Source: Streptomyces sp. CoH27
GTDB taxonomy: Bacteria; Actinomycetota; Actinomycetes; Streptomycetales; Streptomycetaceae
Length of the DNA: 64,000 nt
Direction of reading: 5' to 3'
NCBI RefSeq assembly: GCF_020181035.1
Contig: NZ_JAIQYY010000013.1
Span: 238,449 to 302,448 of the forward strand
Part shown: in pieces, positions 25,532 to 34,392 of the stretch
Position numbering within the stretch: the first letter of the stretch is position 1
Layout: each line of letters starts with the position of its first letter
Notes under the pieces: model-generated
The model's database searches: none
What the model was told of the DNA's origin: nothing
The model's input: only the letters and a program-made list of their open reading frames with translations
Position numbers and translations under genes: made by a program

Positions 25532-25810
25532 AATGATCCAGTACGCCGCACCGCGGCCGGGATACCCGAGACGGTGCAGTTCGCCACCAAACCCCGCCTG
25601 GCCGATCAGATGATCGAGGCCGCGCTGGACGCCGGGATCACCGCCTCCTGGGTGACCGGCGACGAAACTTATGGCCAGGACCCTCAGCTCCACGCCGCCC
25701 CTCAAGGCGCGCGGCATCGGCTGTGTCCTGGCCGTCGCCTGCTCGACACGGGTGAGAATCAACCACGGCCGCACTCCCGCCCGCGCCGACGCCCTCGCTG
25801 CAGGACCGAG
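25532..25810 (+). pseudogene. IS701-family transposase, middle fragment (frameshifted)
   Basis: Reads NDPVRRTAAGIPETVQF, then WVTGDETYGQDPQL. After that homology continues one frame over (KARGIGCVLAVACSTRVRIN, about 25700-25770), so a frameshift near 25695 breaks it. The preceding bases of the same gene (PEHSWSN) are at 24638-24658 on the other side of the IS5 element. Nearly identical sequence occurs inverted at about 33410-33505. Confidence 0.8.
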
Positions 25811-25814
25811 CGGG

Positions 25815-25936
25815 CCGAGGATGGACGCCCGGGCAGCCTTACCGAGGGCGTCAACACGCGAACCAAGCGGATCACGAGAAGATGCACGGCAGGGCCGGGT
25901 TCCCCCTGCTCCGCCATTGCATTCTCCTCCGCTGAT
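25815..25936 (+). pseudogene. ISL3-type transposase, C-terminal remnant
   Basis: EGVNTRTKRIT is followed, one frame over, by MHGRAGFPLLRHCILLR and a stop, the typical C-terminus of ISL3-like transposases. A 1-2 nt indel at about 25868 separates the two parts. Nothing else of the element is seen here. Confidence 0.6.
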
Positions 25937-26016
25937 CACCACACAGCGCTGCCACCGATTACGGGACAGAGCCTTTGGCTGGACAGACCCCGGAATCGAA
26001 ATACCTGAGGTTGAAG

Positions 26017-26049
26017 ATCCTGCGGCTCCCTCTTGGGGAGCCGCAGGAT
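26017..26049. terminator. Strong hairpin terminator
   Basis: Perfect 14-bp stem ATCCTGCGGCTCCC / GGGAGCCGCAGGAT with a 5-nt loop. It lies 40 bp past the stop of the leftward ricin-type gene and also insulates it from the mobile-element debris. Confidence 0.85.
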
Positions 26050-26088
26050 GCGTAGAAGTTACCGCCTCATCTGCGGCCCGCTGTAGTG

Positions 26089-26640
26089 CTACGGCACGCT
26101 GATGACGGACCAATACTGGTCCGGGTAGGGGCCGTAGGGATATATGTTGATGGGTGCGACGTCGGTTCGGGCTCCAGGGACGGACATGGACCAGCCCTGC
26201 ATGGTGGCAAGTTCTCCGCTGTTGTAGTCGTAGTGCCAGAGCTGCGTGTTCGTATTCCCGTTTGCCGCGTTCACGCCGCAGTACTGGAGCGTGATCTCAG
26301 CGGTGCTCCCGGGCACGTAGGTCGCGCACAGGGTGTTGTTCTGCTGAGGCTGAAAGTAGAACCAGCCGGAGTGGCTGCTCGAAGGTTCCTCATACCAATA
26401 CTGGTCCGGGAAGAGACTGTCGTATTCGCACGTGTACTGGTTGATCGGCGCTCCAGCATAGATCTTGTCACCAGGCACGGACATGCAGAAGTTGGAGTTG
26501 TTGTTCTCGACTATGACGCGCCCGCCGGTGGACGCAGAAGCGGCGGCCGTGCTCATCCAGGGCGCAATGAACGTGAGGAGAACGACCACAAGGGCGTACC
26601 GCTTGCGGCTTCTCATCCATGCAACGAGTGTTGTTGACAT
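26089..26640 (-). CDS. Secreted ricin-type (beta-trefoil-like) small protein
   Basis: A 183-residue exported protein. The signal peptide is long (Arg/Lys-rich start, hydrophobic YALVVVLLTFIAPWM, cleavage near ASA-ST). The mature part is rich in Asn, Gln, Tyr and Trp, with two PDQYW motifs (about 78 and 173) that resemble the QxW repeats of ricin-B lectin folds, plus four Cys. GC is clearly lower than in neighbours, suggesting transfer. A sugar-binding or adhesive role is inferred; no enzyme motif is seen. AAGGGA ribosome site. Confidence 0.6.
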   Translation of the reverse strand: MSTTLVAWMRSRKRYALVVVLLTFIAPWMSTAAASASTGGRVIVENNNSNFCMSVPGDKIYAGAPINQYTCEYDSLFPDQYWYEEPSSSHSGWFYFQPQQNNTLCATYVPGSTAEITLQYCGVNAANGNTNTQLWHYDYNSGELATMQGWSMSVPGARTDVAPINIYPYGPYPDQYWSVISVP

Positions 26641-26968
26641 ACGAATCCCTTAAGAGAGAGGGCGCGGCGCGAGAACGCGTCATGGACGCTCGCCAGGTAC
26701 AGCTTCACGGTCTTCACGCTACGAGGGAAACCTCAGAGCACCAGTTGAGGAAACGTCGCAGATCCTGATCAGGGTCACAACGACCCGCCTGAACGCACTG
26801 GCGGGGACGGGCGAGGATGCGTCCAGGGTCTGCCATGGCCGAGTTCGTGCACTCAATATTGCAACCGGTCAGATCACGACCATGCTGAGGTACTCCCGAA
26901 TCACAACCGGCGGCGGTGGTGATCATTTCCGTTTCACTGAGAGATCACCGCCGTCGCCAGCTGAACGG
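26641..26968. other. Intergenic stretch between the two ricin-type genes
   Basis: About 330 bp of comparatively low GC. It should hold the promoter of the downstream secreted-protein gene. A 70-codon leftward frame (26714-26926) has neither a ribosome site nor recognisable features and was not called. Confidence 0.5.
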
Positions 26969-27478
26969 TCAGGATACGAAGAACTCCTGGTTCAGGTCGC
27001 CCCACGCGGGCCATAGCTGAAGCCCGCGGTTGGCGCCCGACGAGTCATAGTCCAGCACCAGGCCGGTGGCAACGTTGACGATCTGGGTCTTCCCGTCGGA
27101 CAGCCCCTTCAGATACCACTGCGAAGAGCTGTTATTGCAGACGTTGTTCCCATTGGTGACCACCACCGGCGAGGCTTGCTGATTCCAGTTCGGGATAAGG
27201 CAGCCGCCGTTGGGGACCCACATGAACCGGTACCTCCACCGGCCCGAACCGTCTTGTTGCGCGTCCGTGAATGTCCAGTGGTTGGAGTAGCCGTCGCACC
27301 CATACGCGTGAACGCTCACCCCCAAGTTCCAGTACGAGTCCGGCCGGAGGCACGGACCGCCGCCCCAGGGGGTCCGGAGGTTGAACGTTGCGCCCGCATG
27401 CGCCGGCAGGGCCTGCACTGACAGCAGCGCCAGGGCTGCCGCCGGAAGCAGCAGCAGGCGTCGAAGGATTTTGCTCAT
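26969..27478 (-). CDS. Secreted ricin-B-lectin-like small protein
   Basis: A 169-residue exported protein with a clear Sec signal (MSKILRRLLLLPAAALALL, cleavage near AHA-GA). The mature part resembles a single ricin-type beta-trefoil: HWTFTDAQQDGSGRWRYRF, then CNNSSSQWYLKGLSDG, KTQIVNVATGLVLDYDSSGANRGLQLWP and a final QEFFVS. Such domains bind carbohydrate. It starts with ATG behind GGAGGA. It precedes a second, differently built ricin-like gene on the same strand, 329 bp away. Confidence 0.72.
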   Translation of the reverse strand: MSKILRRLLLLPAAALALLSVQALPAHAGATFNLRTPWGGGPCLRPDSYWNLGVSVHAYGCDGYSNHWTFTDAQQDGSGRWRYRFMWVPNGGCLIPNWNQQASPVVVTNGNNVCNNSSSQWYLKGLSDGKTQIVNVATGLVLDYDSSGANRGLQLWPAWGDLNQEFFVS

Positions 27479-27722
27479 GGTTGTGCGTCCTCCCGTGAAA
27501 TCGCGGGGCCACGGGCCCCGTTCACCCCTCCTCGAAGACCTCTACGGGGTCGGCCGAGTCGAGGTTCGATGAACCCGCAATCGTCTGTATCGGCCTTGCG
27601 CGGTGTGGCAGGTCCAGGCTGGCCGGGGCGCTGGAGCGCAGTCACGTTTCCCGTACGAATCCGTACAGCCCGCTTGTAGACTCTCTTTGTCAGGAGCACG
27701 GCTTCACGGGGGAGTGAGCGTC

Positions 27723-30113
27723 GTGGGTGGGCAACGGGGGACCATGCCGGATCCGGGCAGAGCGGCTGATCTTGCGGAGTTCGTCTGTTTGCTGGGTGAG
27801 TTGCGGGCCTGGGCGGGGATGCCGTCGTACCGGGTGCTTGCCAAAAGGGTCGGGCCGCTGATGCGGCCGGCACGGGTTGTCTCACTGTCCACGGTGGTGG
27901 ACGCTTTCAAGACCGGACGCAGTCGCCTGGACCTGGACCTGGTCGTGGGAATCGTCCGGGCGCTGGGGGCAGATGAACCCGCGGTCGGTCTCTGGCGCAC
28001 GGCATGCATCAAGGTCCACGAGCTGGCCAGGACCGGCGGCCCAGCCGGGGTCTTCAGTCAGCTGCCCACGGATCTGGCGACGTTCACCGGGCGCCGTGAG
28101 GAACTCGCTCGCCTGATCGCGGCCGCGACGCAGCATCACGACCGCAGCGGTGCGAACACGGTCGTGATCTCCGCGGTCGAGGGCATGGCCGGGGTCGGCA
28201 AGACCCAGCTCGCGATCCATGCCGCCCACAAACTCGTACGCGCCGGGCACTTCACCGACGTGCAGCTGTATGTGAACCTGCGCGGATTCGACCCCGAACT
28301 CCCGCCCGCGGACCCCTCCGCGGTGTTGGGGGCGTTCCTGCGGCAGCTGGGAGTAGCCGCGCAGCAGATCCCCGAGAGTCGGGACGAGCGGGCGGCGATG
28401 TACCGCGACCGAATGCGGGATCGTCGTGCCTTGGTACTGCTGGACAACGCCGCCACCGAGGACCAGGTCCGCGGCCTCATCCCAGCCGGACCCACATGCC
28501 TGGTCCTGATCACCAGCCGCCGCAGTCTCGCTGGACTCGACGGTGCCACCCCGCACCTGATCGACACTTTCACCGAAACCGAAGCACTCGACCTGCTCGT
28601 CCGGATCGCCGGACACGACCGTGTGGCCGCCGAACCCGAAGCTGCCGCACGCGTCATCGAGTACTGTGACCGCCTCCCACTCGCCTTGGCGCTGACCGCC
28701 GCCCGGCTCCGCTCCCGGCCCGCCTGGTGCCTGGCCGAACTCGCCGACCGGATGCAGGCCGGGCGTCTGGAGGCGATCAGCGCCGGCGGCCGCGCCATAC
28801 GCCCTGTGTTCGACGCGTCCTACCAGGCACTCCCGGACAGGGCACAGCAGGTGTTCCGCCTCATCGGCCTTCACCCCGGCCCGGACTTCAGCGCAGCGGC
28901 CGCCGCCGCACTGGCGGGCATCACCGCCAGCGAGGCCGCCGAGGTACTGGAACTGCTCCTGGACGAACACCTGCTCCAGCAAAAGCGCAGCGGGCGCTTC
29001 GAACTCCACGACCTGCTGCGCGCCTACGCCCATGAGCAGACCAACATCATTGACCCCGACCAGGAGCGCCGCGCCGCAGTGCACCGGATGCTGGATCACT
29101 ATGTGCACACCGCGCACGACGCCGCCTCGCTGGTCGAACGGGGCCGGGACCCGCTGAACCTGCCCCCGCCGCAACCGGGGGTCTGCTTGGAACACTTCGC
29201 CGATCACGAGCGGGCACTAGCCTGGTTCACCACCGAACATGCGGTGCTTCTCAACGCCGCAGGCCACGCCGCCGCCACCGGTTTCCACGCCCACACCTGG
29301 CAGCTGGCCCACGCCCTCGCCACCTACCTCGATCGGCGCGGGAACTGGCACGATCTTGCCGCCGTCGGCAACACCGCAATAGTGGCCGCCGACCGGCTGG
29401 CCGACCCCCTCGGGAAGGCCATCGCCTGCAATATCGTCGCCCGCGCCCACCGCCGCCATGGCAAGTTTGAGGACGCCCAGCATCACCTACGCCACGCCCT
29501 CGACCTGTTCCGCCGGATCGGTAACCTGGATGGGCAGGCCGATACGTACATCGAACTCGCCAGAGTGGAGGCATGGCAGAGCCCTCCCGCCGTTGCCGAA
29601 GCACTTGCGCTCGCCCGTCAAGCCCACGCCTTGTACCAGTCCCGCGGCCACCGGCTGGGGCAGGCCCAGACTCTGACCGCCATCGGCTGGTCGCACGCGC
29701 GCCTTGGCGACCCTGCACAGGCCCTGGCCTGCTGCCGACAGGCTCTGCCCGTCCTTGAAGAATTCGACGACCGTGAACGGCAAGCCCATGCCTGGGACAG
29801 CATCGCCTACGCCCACAGCTCCCTGGGTCAGCACTCCCAAGCCGTCGCCTGCTACAGACGCGCCCTTGATCTGTGCCACGACCTCGGCGACCGCCCGCTG
29901 GAAGCAGACATCCTCAATCGCTTCGGCGACGCCCACCACGCCGCGCACCACCCCGATGCAGCCCACGAGGCTTGGCAACACGCCCTGGACATCCTCACCG
30001 AACTCGATCACCCGTACGCCATCCAGATCCGCGGCAAGATGGGTCTGTACGGTGACCGGCGGGCAATCCCGCACAGGGGGCGCGTCAGAGGCCGGTACGA
30101 GCTTGACGTTTAA
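27723..30113 (+). CDS. NB-ARC/TPR STAND regulator with N-terminal HTH-like region
   Basis: A protein of about 796 residues. The first 100 residues (LGELRAWAGMPSYRVLAKRVG onward) resemble an Xre-like helix-turn-helix. The NB-ARC ATPase core follows with P-loop GMAGVGKTQLA (about 156), RALVLLDNA (Walker B) and CDRLPLALALTAARL (GLPL-type motif). The C-terminal 300 residues are tetratricopeptide repeats (units near ALACCRQALPVLEE and AVACYRRALDLCHDLGD). This layout is that of AfsR-like signal-sensing regulators without the SARP domain. GTG at 27723 fits the GGAG spacing; ATG at 27744 is also possible. Confidence 0.82.
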   Translation: MGGQRGTMPDPGRAADLAEFVCLLGELRAWAGMPSYRVLAKRVGPLMRPARVVSLSTVVDAFKTGRSRLDLDLVVGIVRALGADEPAVGLWRTACIKVHELARTGGPAGVFSQLPTDLATFTGRREELARLIAAATQHHDRSGANTVVISAVEGMAGVGKTQLAIHAAHKLVRAGHFTDVQLYVNLRGFDPELPPADPSAVLGAFLRQLGVAAQQIPESRDERAAMYRDRMRDRRALVLLDNAATEDQVRGLIPAGPTCLVLITSRRSLAGLDGATPHLIDTFTETEALDLLVRIAGHDRVAAEPEAAARVIEYCDRLPLALALTAARLRSRPAWCLAELADRMQAGRLEAISAGGRAIRPVFDASYQALPDRAQQVFRLIGLHPGPDFSAAAAAALAGITASEAAEVLELLLDEHLLQQKRSGRFELHDLLRAYAHEQTNIIDPDQERRAAVHRMLDHYVHTAHDAASLVERGRDPLNLPPPQPGVCLEHFADHERALAWFTTEHAVLLNAAGHAAATGFHAHTWQLAHALATYLDRRGNWHDLAAVGNTAIVAADRLADPLGKAIACNIVARAHRRHGKFEDAQHHLRHALDLFRRIGNLDGQADTYIELARVEAWQSPPAVAEALALARQAHALYQSRGHRLGQAQTLTAIGWSHARLGDPAQALACCRQALPVLEEFDDRERQAHAWDSIAYAHSSLGQHSQAVACYRRALDLCHDLGDRPLEADILNRFGDAHHAAHHPDAAHEAWQHALDILTELDHPYAIQIRGKMGLYGDRRAIPHRGRVRGRYELDV

Positions 30114-30239
30114 TCCTCCAGTGCGGTGTCGTGATCTATCCAGCGGGTTCGCTGGCGGTGCGTCGTCGGGAGTGGCTGCGTCGGGCTATTGCCTGGTGGC
30201 GTCTGCGCCAGTTGGACGTTGGACGCCATAGCGGAGGGA

Positions 30240-30790
30240 CCGCCCGACAACCGGCCAACTCCAAGGGAAGGGCGAGCAGTCCAGGGTTGGTGACGCCGAG
30301 GAGCTTGGCGACAGAGGTGATCGAGTGCTCGGGGTTGGGGAGCATGTGGCGGGCGGCGCCGATCAGGTCGGCGGTGGCCTTGGTGGGCGCCCGCCGACCC
30401 GGCCGCGGGGACGGGCGGCGGCCAGGCCCTCGTTGGTGCGGATGACGATGAGCTCGCGGATGAACTCAGCCAGCGCGCCGAAGACGTGCAACACCAGGCG
30501 TCCGCCTGGGGTGGTGGTGTCGAGGCGCTCATGGAGCGAGGTGAAGCCGATCTCGCGCTGGCACAGTTCACTGACCATGGTGATCAGATCCTGCAAGGAG
30601 CGGCCGTAGCGGTCGGGGGAGGGGACGATGAGGGTGTCGCTGGCGGTGAGGAAGTCGTGGCATGCCGTCAGTTCCGGCCGCAGTGCGGCCTTCCTCTTGT
30701 CGGCGAAGATGTGCCGGCAGCCCGCGGCGGTGAGGGCGTCGATCTGCCGGGTTTTTGAAGGCCTTGGGTGTCGATGTCCGGAGTCGGCTG
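30240..30790 (-). pseudogene. Resolvase/invertase-type serine recombinase, multiply frameshifted
   Basis: The central block reads RQIDALTAAGCRHIFADK, then SPDRYGRSLQDLITMV, TTPGGRLVLHVFGALAEF and TNEGLAAARPRGRVGGR, which is a Tn3-resolvase/Hin-type recombinase. Its N-terminal catalytic Ser segment is scrambled across two frames upstream of 30770. Its helix-turn-helix end (ATADLIGAARHMLPNPEHSI and SVAKLLGVT) continues in another frame below 30375. At least two frameshifts make it non-functional. Confidence 0.75.
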
Positions 30791-30819
30791 CACGGATATC
30801 CAAACTCCTGTGCACAGGC

Positions 30820-32037
30820 TCACGACGCGGTGCGCTGTACCTCGACCTGGAGGTACGGCGAGGACCGGCCGGCCAGCAGCGGTTCCGGCAGGCCGCGGGC
30901 CACATGGTCGACGAACGCGGCCAGGTAGGCGTTGGTGATGGTCAGCGCGTCGTCGCTGTCGATCGACCCGAGCCCGACCACAGACCGGATCGGCGCGGCC
31001 AGGTAGTAGGCGCCGTAGTCGCTGAAGTTGAAGTGCTCGGCCCCGTTGAGCCGGTAACTCCAGACGGGCCCGGTGCTGGCTGCCAGCAAGGCGCGGGCGG
31101 CGTCGCGTTCGGATTGCTCGTCGCCATTGCTCGGCCGGCAGGTTCCGGTGATGCAGGAGCTCTGGCTGGCCAGCAGCATCATCGGTTTGCCGAGTCCGGA
31201 GTGGACGACCGTGCCGAACTGGGTTCCGTCCAGGTCGGCTGCTCCGGCGCAGTGCGGGTCGTCGTGGCAGGCTTGCAGCGCGGCGGCTCCGCCGAAGGAG
31301 TGGCCCAGGTACATGGTGGTGGCCGCGTCGACGTGCCCGGCGAACCGGCCGGTGGCGTCCAGCGCGGCGACCCGGGTTGCGGCGAAGCGGTCGTCGGCCG
31401 CCCATACGCTGACCAGCCGGTCGTTGGCCGGGCGCATGGCGGCCGCGTCGGAGTCCTGCGGGTCACCGGCGGGTGTCGCGCTCACCGGCCGTCCGTTCAG
31501 CACGGTCAGGTTCGCGCTGTAGGTGGGGGTGATCCCGGCGACCAGGTATCCGTGGCTGGCCAGGTTCTCCGCGAGCGTGGTGTACTGCGGCGCGGCCAGA
31601 CCCAACCCGGGTTCGAGCACCACCACGGGGAACCGGCCGGTGGCGACAGGGGCGTCGGCGACGGCGTGCACCCGGATGTCGTCGAAGCTGGTCTCGCCCA
31701 GCCCGGGCAGGCCGCCCATGTGCAGTCCCGACCATGGGCCCGGGGCGTAGGGCGCGGGTGGCGTGCCGGGGGCGGGTGCGGCCGGGTACCACAGCCACGC
31801 GGACAGCTCCCGCGGCATGCCCGGGTGCGGGGCGAGTGGATCGGTGCGGGCGTGGTCGGTCCAGTCGGCCGTGGTCCGGCCGACTGGATAACGGCCGGTC
31901 GGGGCGGGCAGGGTCACCTGCTGCCGCTGCCGGACCGCCACATAGCCGATGTAGCCGCCGAGCGTCACCACCAGCACGATCGCCAGGACGAGCAGGGTCT
32001 TCAGGGTTCGGCGTAGCCACCGACGGTCAGTGCGCAT
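30820..32037 (-). CDS. Membrane-anchored alpha/beta hydrolase (PAF-acetylhydrolase-like)
   Basis: A 405-residue protein with one N-terminal membrane segment (about residues 13-33) and an extracytoplasmic hydrolase domain. The nucleophile elbow is GHSFGG, the likely Asp is in DLDGTQFG, and the likely His is in GAEHFNFSD. The arrangement resembles platelet-activating-factor acetylhydrolase/dienelactone hydrolase-like enzymes, which cleave ester bonds in lipids or small molecules. It is the last gene of a PadR-membrane protein-hydrolase operon and overlaps its upstream neighbour by 11 bp. Confidence 0.82.
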   Translation of the reverse strand: MRTDRRWLRRTLKTLLVLAIVLVVTLGGYIGYVAVRQRQQVTLPAPTGRYPVGRTTADWTDHARTDPLAPHPGMPRELSAWLWYPAAPAPGTPPAPYAPGPWSGLHMGGLPGLGETSFDDIRVHAVADAPVATGRFPVVVLEPGLGLAAPQYTTLAENLASHGYLVAGITPTYSANLTVLNGRPVSATPAGDPQDSDAAAMRPANDRLVSVWAADDRFAATRVAALDATGRFAGHVDAATTMYLGHSFGGAAALQACHDDPHCAGAADLDGTQFGTVVHSGLGKPMMLLASQSSCITGTCRPSNGDEQSERDAARALLAASTGPVWSYRLNGAEHFNFSDYGAYYLAAPIRSVVGLGSIDSDDALTITNAYLAAFVDHVARGLPEPLLAGRSSPYLQVEVQRTAS

Positions 32038-32914
32038 CGACGCTGCCTTGGGTACGTGCGATGGCGGCCCGCAGGCCGCGTGCGGAGGAGGTCGCCGCGA
32101 CCACCAGCGTGACCGCCATGACCGTGCCGTAGCCGGTCAGTGCCGTAAACCCGGGCCGGTCGGCGAAGGTGACCAGGCCCCAGCCGACGCTGGCGGTAAC
32201 GGCCACCGCCATGAGTGTCGTGGCGACCGCGCCGGCCACGGTGGCGACGCGTAGCCCCGCACCGCTCGGCGTGACGTGCCGCAGCGCGGCGGCCGGTCCG
32301 GCGGCGCAGGCGGCACCGGCGAACAGGCCGAGCCCGACCAGGACCAGAAACCCGGTGGGGCCGACACCCACCCCGTGGGTGATCATCCGGAGAACCGCCG
32401 CAGCGCCCAGGAAGGCCGATACGGCGACCGGTGGGATGAGCAACAGCCGGCGGGCGCGGCGGCGTCCGGGATGGCGTTGCGGGGCGCGGAGGACGGCGAC
32501 CACCGGGGGCAGCCAGCCGACCGCGATGGCCAGCGCCGACGTGGCCGAGGCCAGCGCGTAGACGTTGTACCACCCTGCGGCCGGGTCGGTGTGCCCGGTG
32601 ACGTACCAGGCCCCGTCCCGAGTGGTCTTGGCGAACAGGACGGCGCCGGCCGCCAGCGCCGTCCACGCGCACAGGGTCACCGCGACGGTGGTGCGCATCC
32701 GTCCGGTCCGGTCGTGCAGGTGGGTGCTGGGACGGGCCCAGACGCGCACCGCCGCGGCCGCGACGTCGACCACCTGCCGAACCCCGACGCCCCCGTCCTC
32801 CAGCAGGGCCGCGAACTCCGCGGCGTAGCGGCGGCGCCATACGGGCGGATACAACCCGACCAGCACGCGCACCCGCCAGTCGGGCCTGCCCTCGGCGGAG
32901 TTCGCGATTTTCAC
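32027..32914 (-). CDS. Multi-pass membrane protein of a PadR operon
   Basis: A 295-residue protein. Its cytoplasmic start contains VLVGLYPPVWRRRYAAEF, a motif common in small membrane proteins paired with PadR regulators. About six hydrophobic segments follow from residue 75 on. No catalytic motif is visible. It overlaps padR by 4 bp (ATGA) and the hydrolase by 11 bp, so the three proteins are co-produced. Possibly a sensor or partner for the regulator; function unknown. Confidence 0.75.
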   Translation of the reverse strand: MKIANSAEGRPDWRVRVLVGLYPPVWRRRYAAEFAALLEDGGVGVRQVVDVAAAAVRVWARPSTHLHDRTGRMRTTVAVTLCAWTALAAGAVLFAKTTRDGAWYVTGHTDPAAGWYNVYALASATSALAIAVGWLPPVVAVLRAPQRHPGRRRARRLLLIPPVAVSAFLGAAAVLRMITHGVGVGPTGFLVLVGLGLFAGAACAAGPAAALRHVTPSGAGLRVATVAGAVATTLMAVAVTASVGWGLVTFADRPGFTALTGYGTVMAVTLVVAATSSARGLRAAIARTQGSVDAH

Positions 32915-33219
32915 GGCATGGCCCCTGCGGCCCGGAGCCGGCGTAGCCCCAGATCGGCCACCCGCTGCATCTGTTCCGCCTGCTCGGCCAGCGTGCGCTG
33001 GCCGAGACCGGTGATCCGGTAGGGGCGGCGACGCCCTTGCGCGGGCAGCGCCTCGATCAGCCCGTCAGCTTCCAAACGGGCCAGCACCCCGTACAGGGTG
33101 CCGGGGCCGAGGACAACACCGACCGAGTTCGCGATGTCCTGGGTGATCGCGTAACCGTGCCTGGGTTCGTCGGCCAGACTCGCCAACACGAGTACGGCCG
33201 GATCGGTCTCGGACGCCAT
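32911..33219 (-). CDS. PadR family transcriptional regulator
   Basis: A 102-residue winged-helix protein of the short PadR class: LVLASLADEPRHGYAITQDI, GPGTLYGVLARLEADGLIE and GRRRPYRITGLG are diagnostic. It is the first gene of the operon and probably represses it from the dyad found in its promoter. Ribosome site GGAGAGGG. Confidence 0.92.
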   Translation of the reverse strand: MASETDPAVLVLASLADEPRHGYAITQDIANSVGVVLGPGTLYGVLARLEADGLIEALPAQGRRRPYRITGLGQRTLAEQAEQMQRVADLGLRRLRAAGAMP

Positions 33220-33249
33220 GATTTCCCTCTCCGTCGACCTTCACGGGAG

Positions 33250-33272
33250 GATATAACGCGTCACGATGTATC
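33250..33272 (-). promoter_or_regulatory. Candidate promoter/operator of the PadR operon
   Basis: On the minus strand TTGGCG (-35 like) is followed 16 bases later by TATATC (-10 like). The imperfect palindrome GATA...TATC at 33250-33272, with matched CG positions inside, covers the spacer, where a PadR dimer would block transcription. Inferred from position and symmetry only. Confidence 0.45.
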
Positions 33273-33289
33273 GCCAAGCATGGTAAGCG

Positions 33290-33982
33290 AGGTCGCGTCG
33301 GCTACGAGGGCGGTCAGGAAGCACTCCTCGACGCTCCAGCGGGCGCCGGTGACGCGGACCAGTTCGGACAGGGGCACTTCGGACAGGGGCACTTCGGTGG
33401 GTGACCGGCCAGGCGGGGCTTGGTGGCGAACTGCACCGTCTTGGGTATCCCGGCCGCGGTGCGGCGTTCTGGATCATTGGACCAGGAGTGTTCGGGGAGA
33501 TGGAGACGTCGGTCGATCAGGGCCCGTCCTTGGCCGGTGGCCAGGGCGAGGAACACGCCGACCTGGGCGTTTTCGATGCGTCCCGCGGTGCCGGTGTACT
33601 GCCTCTGCACTCCCGTCGAGGACCGGCCCTTCTTCAGGAAGCCGGTCTCGTCGACAACGAGAACGGCGCCGTCGGCGCCGAGGTGTTCGGCGGCGTAGGC
33701 ACGCAGGTCGTCGCGGACAGCATCGGCATCCCAGCGGGCGTAGCGCAGCAGACGTTGCATCGGCCCGGGCCGCGTACGGCCCGCCTGTTCGGCCGGCTGC
33801 CGGCAGTTCTTCCGTTCGACGCTCGACAGCAGCCCGAGCAGGTAAGCGCGGGTCGCGGCCCGGGGCTCAACTCGCCTGAACCGGCCCGCGATCCGGGCCA
33901 TGATCTGGTCGAACATCGCCCGCCGGCGGGCAGGGTCTACGCTGTGGCCTGCGGCCACCGCACGATCTTCAGGAGTCCACAC
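33290..33982 (-). pseudogene. IS701-family transposase with internal deletion
   Basis: The 5' part is well conserved: RRAMFDQIMARIAGRFRRVE, MQRLLRYARWDAD, LVVDETGFLKKG (first catalytic Asp), RIENAQVGVFLAL and HLPEHSWSNDPERR. At about 33405 it jumps to the C-terminal part, VPLSELVRVTGARWSVEECF, in another frame, so roughly the DDE middle is deleted. A 15-bp unit encoding EVPLS is duplicated in tandem at the junction (about 33365-33394). The deleted middle segment is what survives in the fragment at 25.5 kb. Confidence 0.8.
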
Positions 33983-34308
33983 AACCCCCGATGATCACGC
34001 GGTGGCCGTACCCGTTCCCAGCCCGGTCCGCGACAAGATCGCGAAGTGAGACTGGAGTATGAGAGGCGTAGCCCTGGTTGGCCTCGGGTGATGTGTGAGG
34101 GGCGGCACCCCAGGTGCGAGCGCCGTGTCGGTGCTCGTGAGCCTGCTCGGCGTAGCGGATCAGACCCACGAGCTGCGCCCGCGAAGAGGTGACGCCACGT
34201 GAGCACATGTGAAGCTTGGGCTCATTGCGTAGCAGGCGCATAGCCAGTACGGAACCGTCGGCATGTATGGAGACGGGACCGTTCCAACGCGGAGCCCAGG
34301 TCTCGTGT
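33969..34308 (-). pseudogene. Unidentified gene fragment without a start
   Basis: A leftward open frame of about 113 codons (WNGPVSIHADGSVLAMRLLR near its beginning) ends just inside the IS701 remnant and has no start codon with a ribosome site. On its other side it abuts the tail of a rightward gene, so both look like broken ends at a rearrangement point. Family not recognised. Confidence 0.3.
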
Positions 34309-34392
34309 GGGCCGGTCGTCGGCGTGCTGGGCCTGGCCGCGGCGGCCTTTGCCGTCGTGCGCGGCCGTTCCGCCGGGTCCCGGGCGGAGTAG
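34309..34392 (+). pseudogene. C-terminal membrane anchor of a truncated rightward gene
   Basis: Twenty-seven codons reading GPVVGVLGLAAAAFAVVRGR then a short basic/acidic end and TAG. This is the typical C-terminal transmembrane tail of secreted copper-resistance proteins (YcnI/CopC-like) that often precede copper ATPase genes, but the rest of the gene is missing. Interpretation is from position and topology only. Confidence 0.4.

Noticed and set aside
26714..26926. Leftward 70-codon frame between the ricin-type genes
   Set aside because: No ribosome site, no family, no conserved features.
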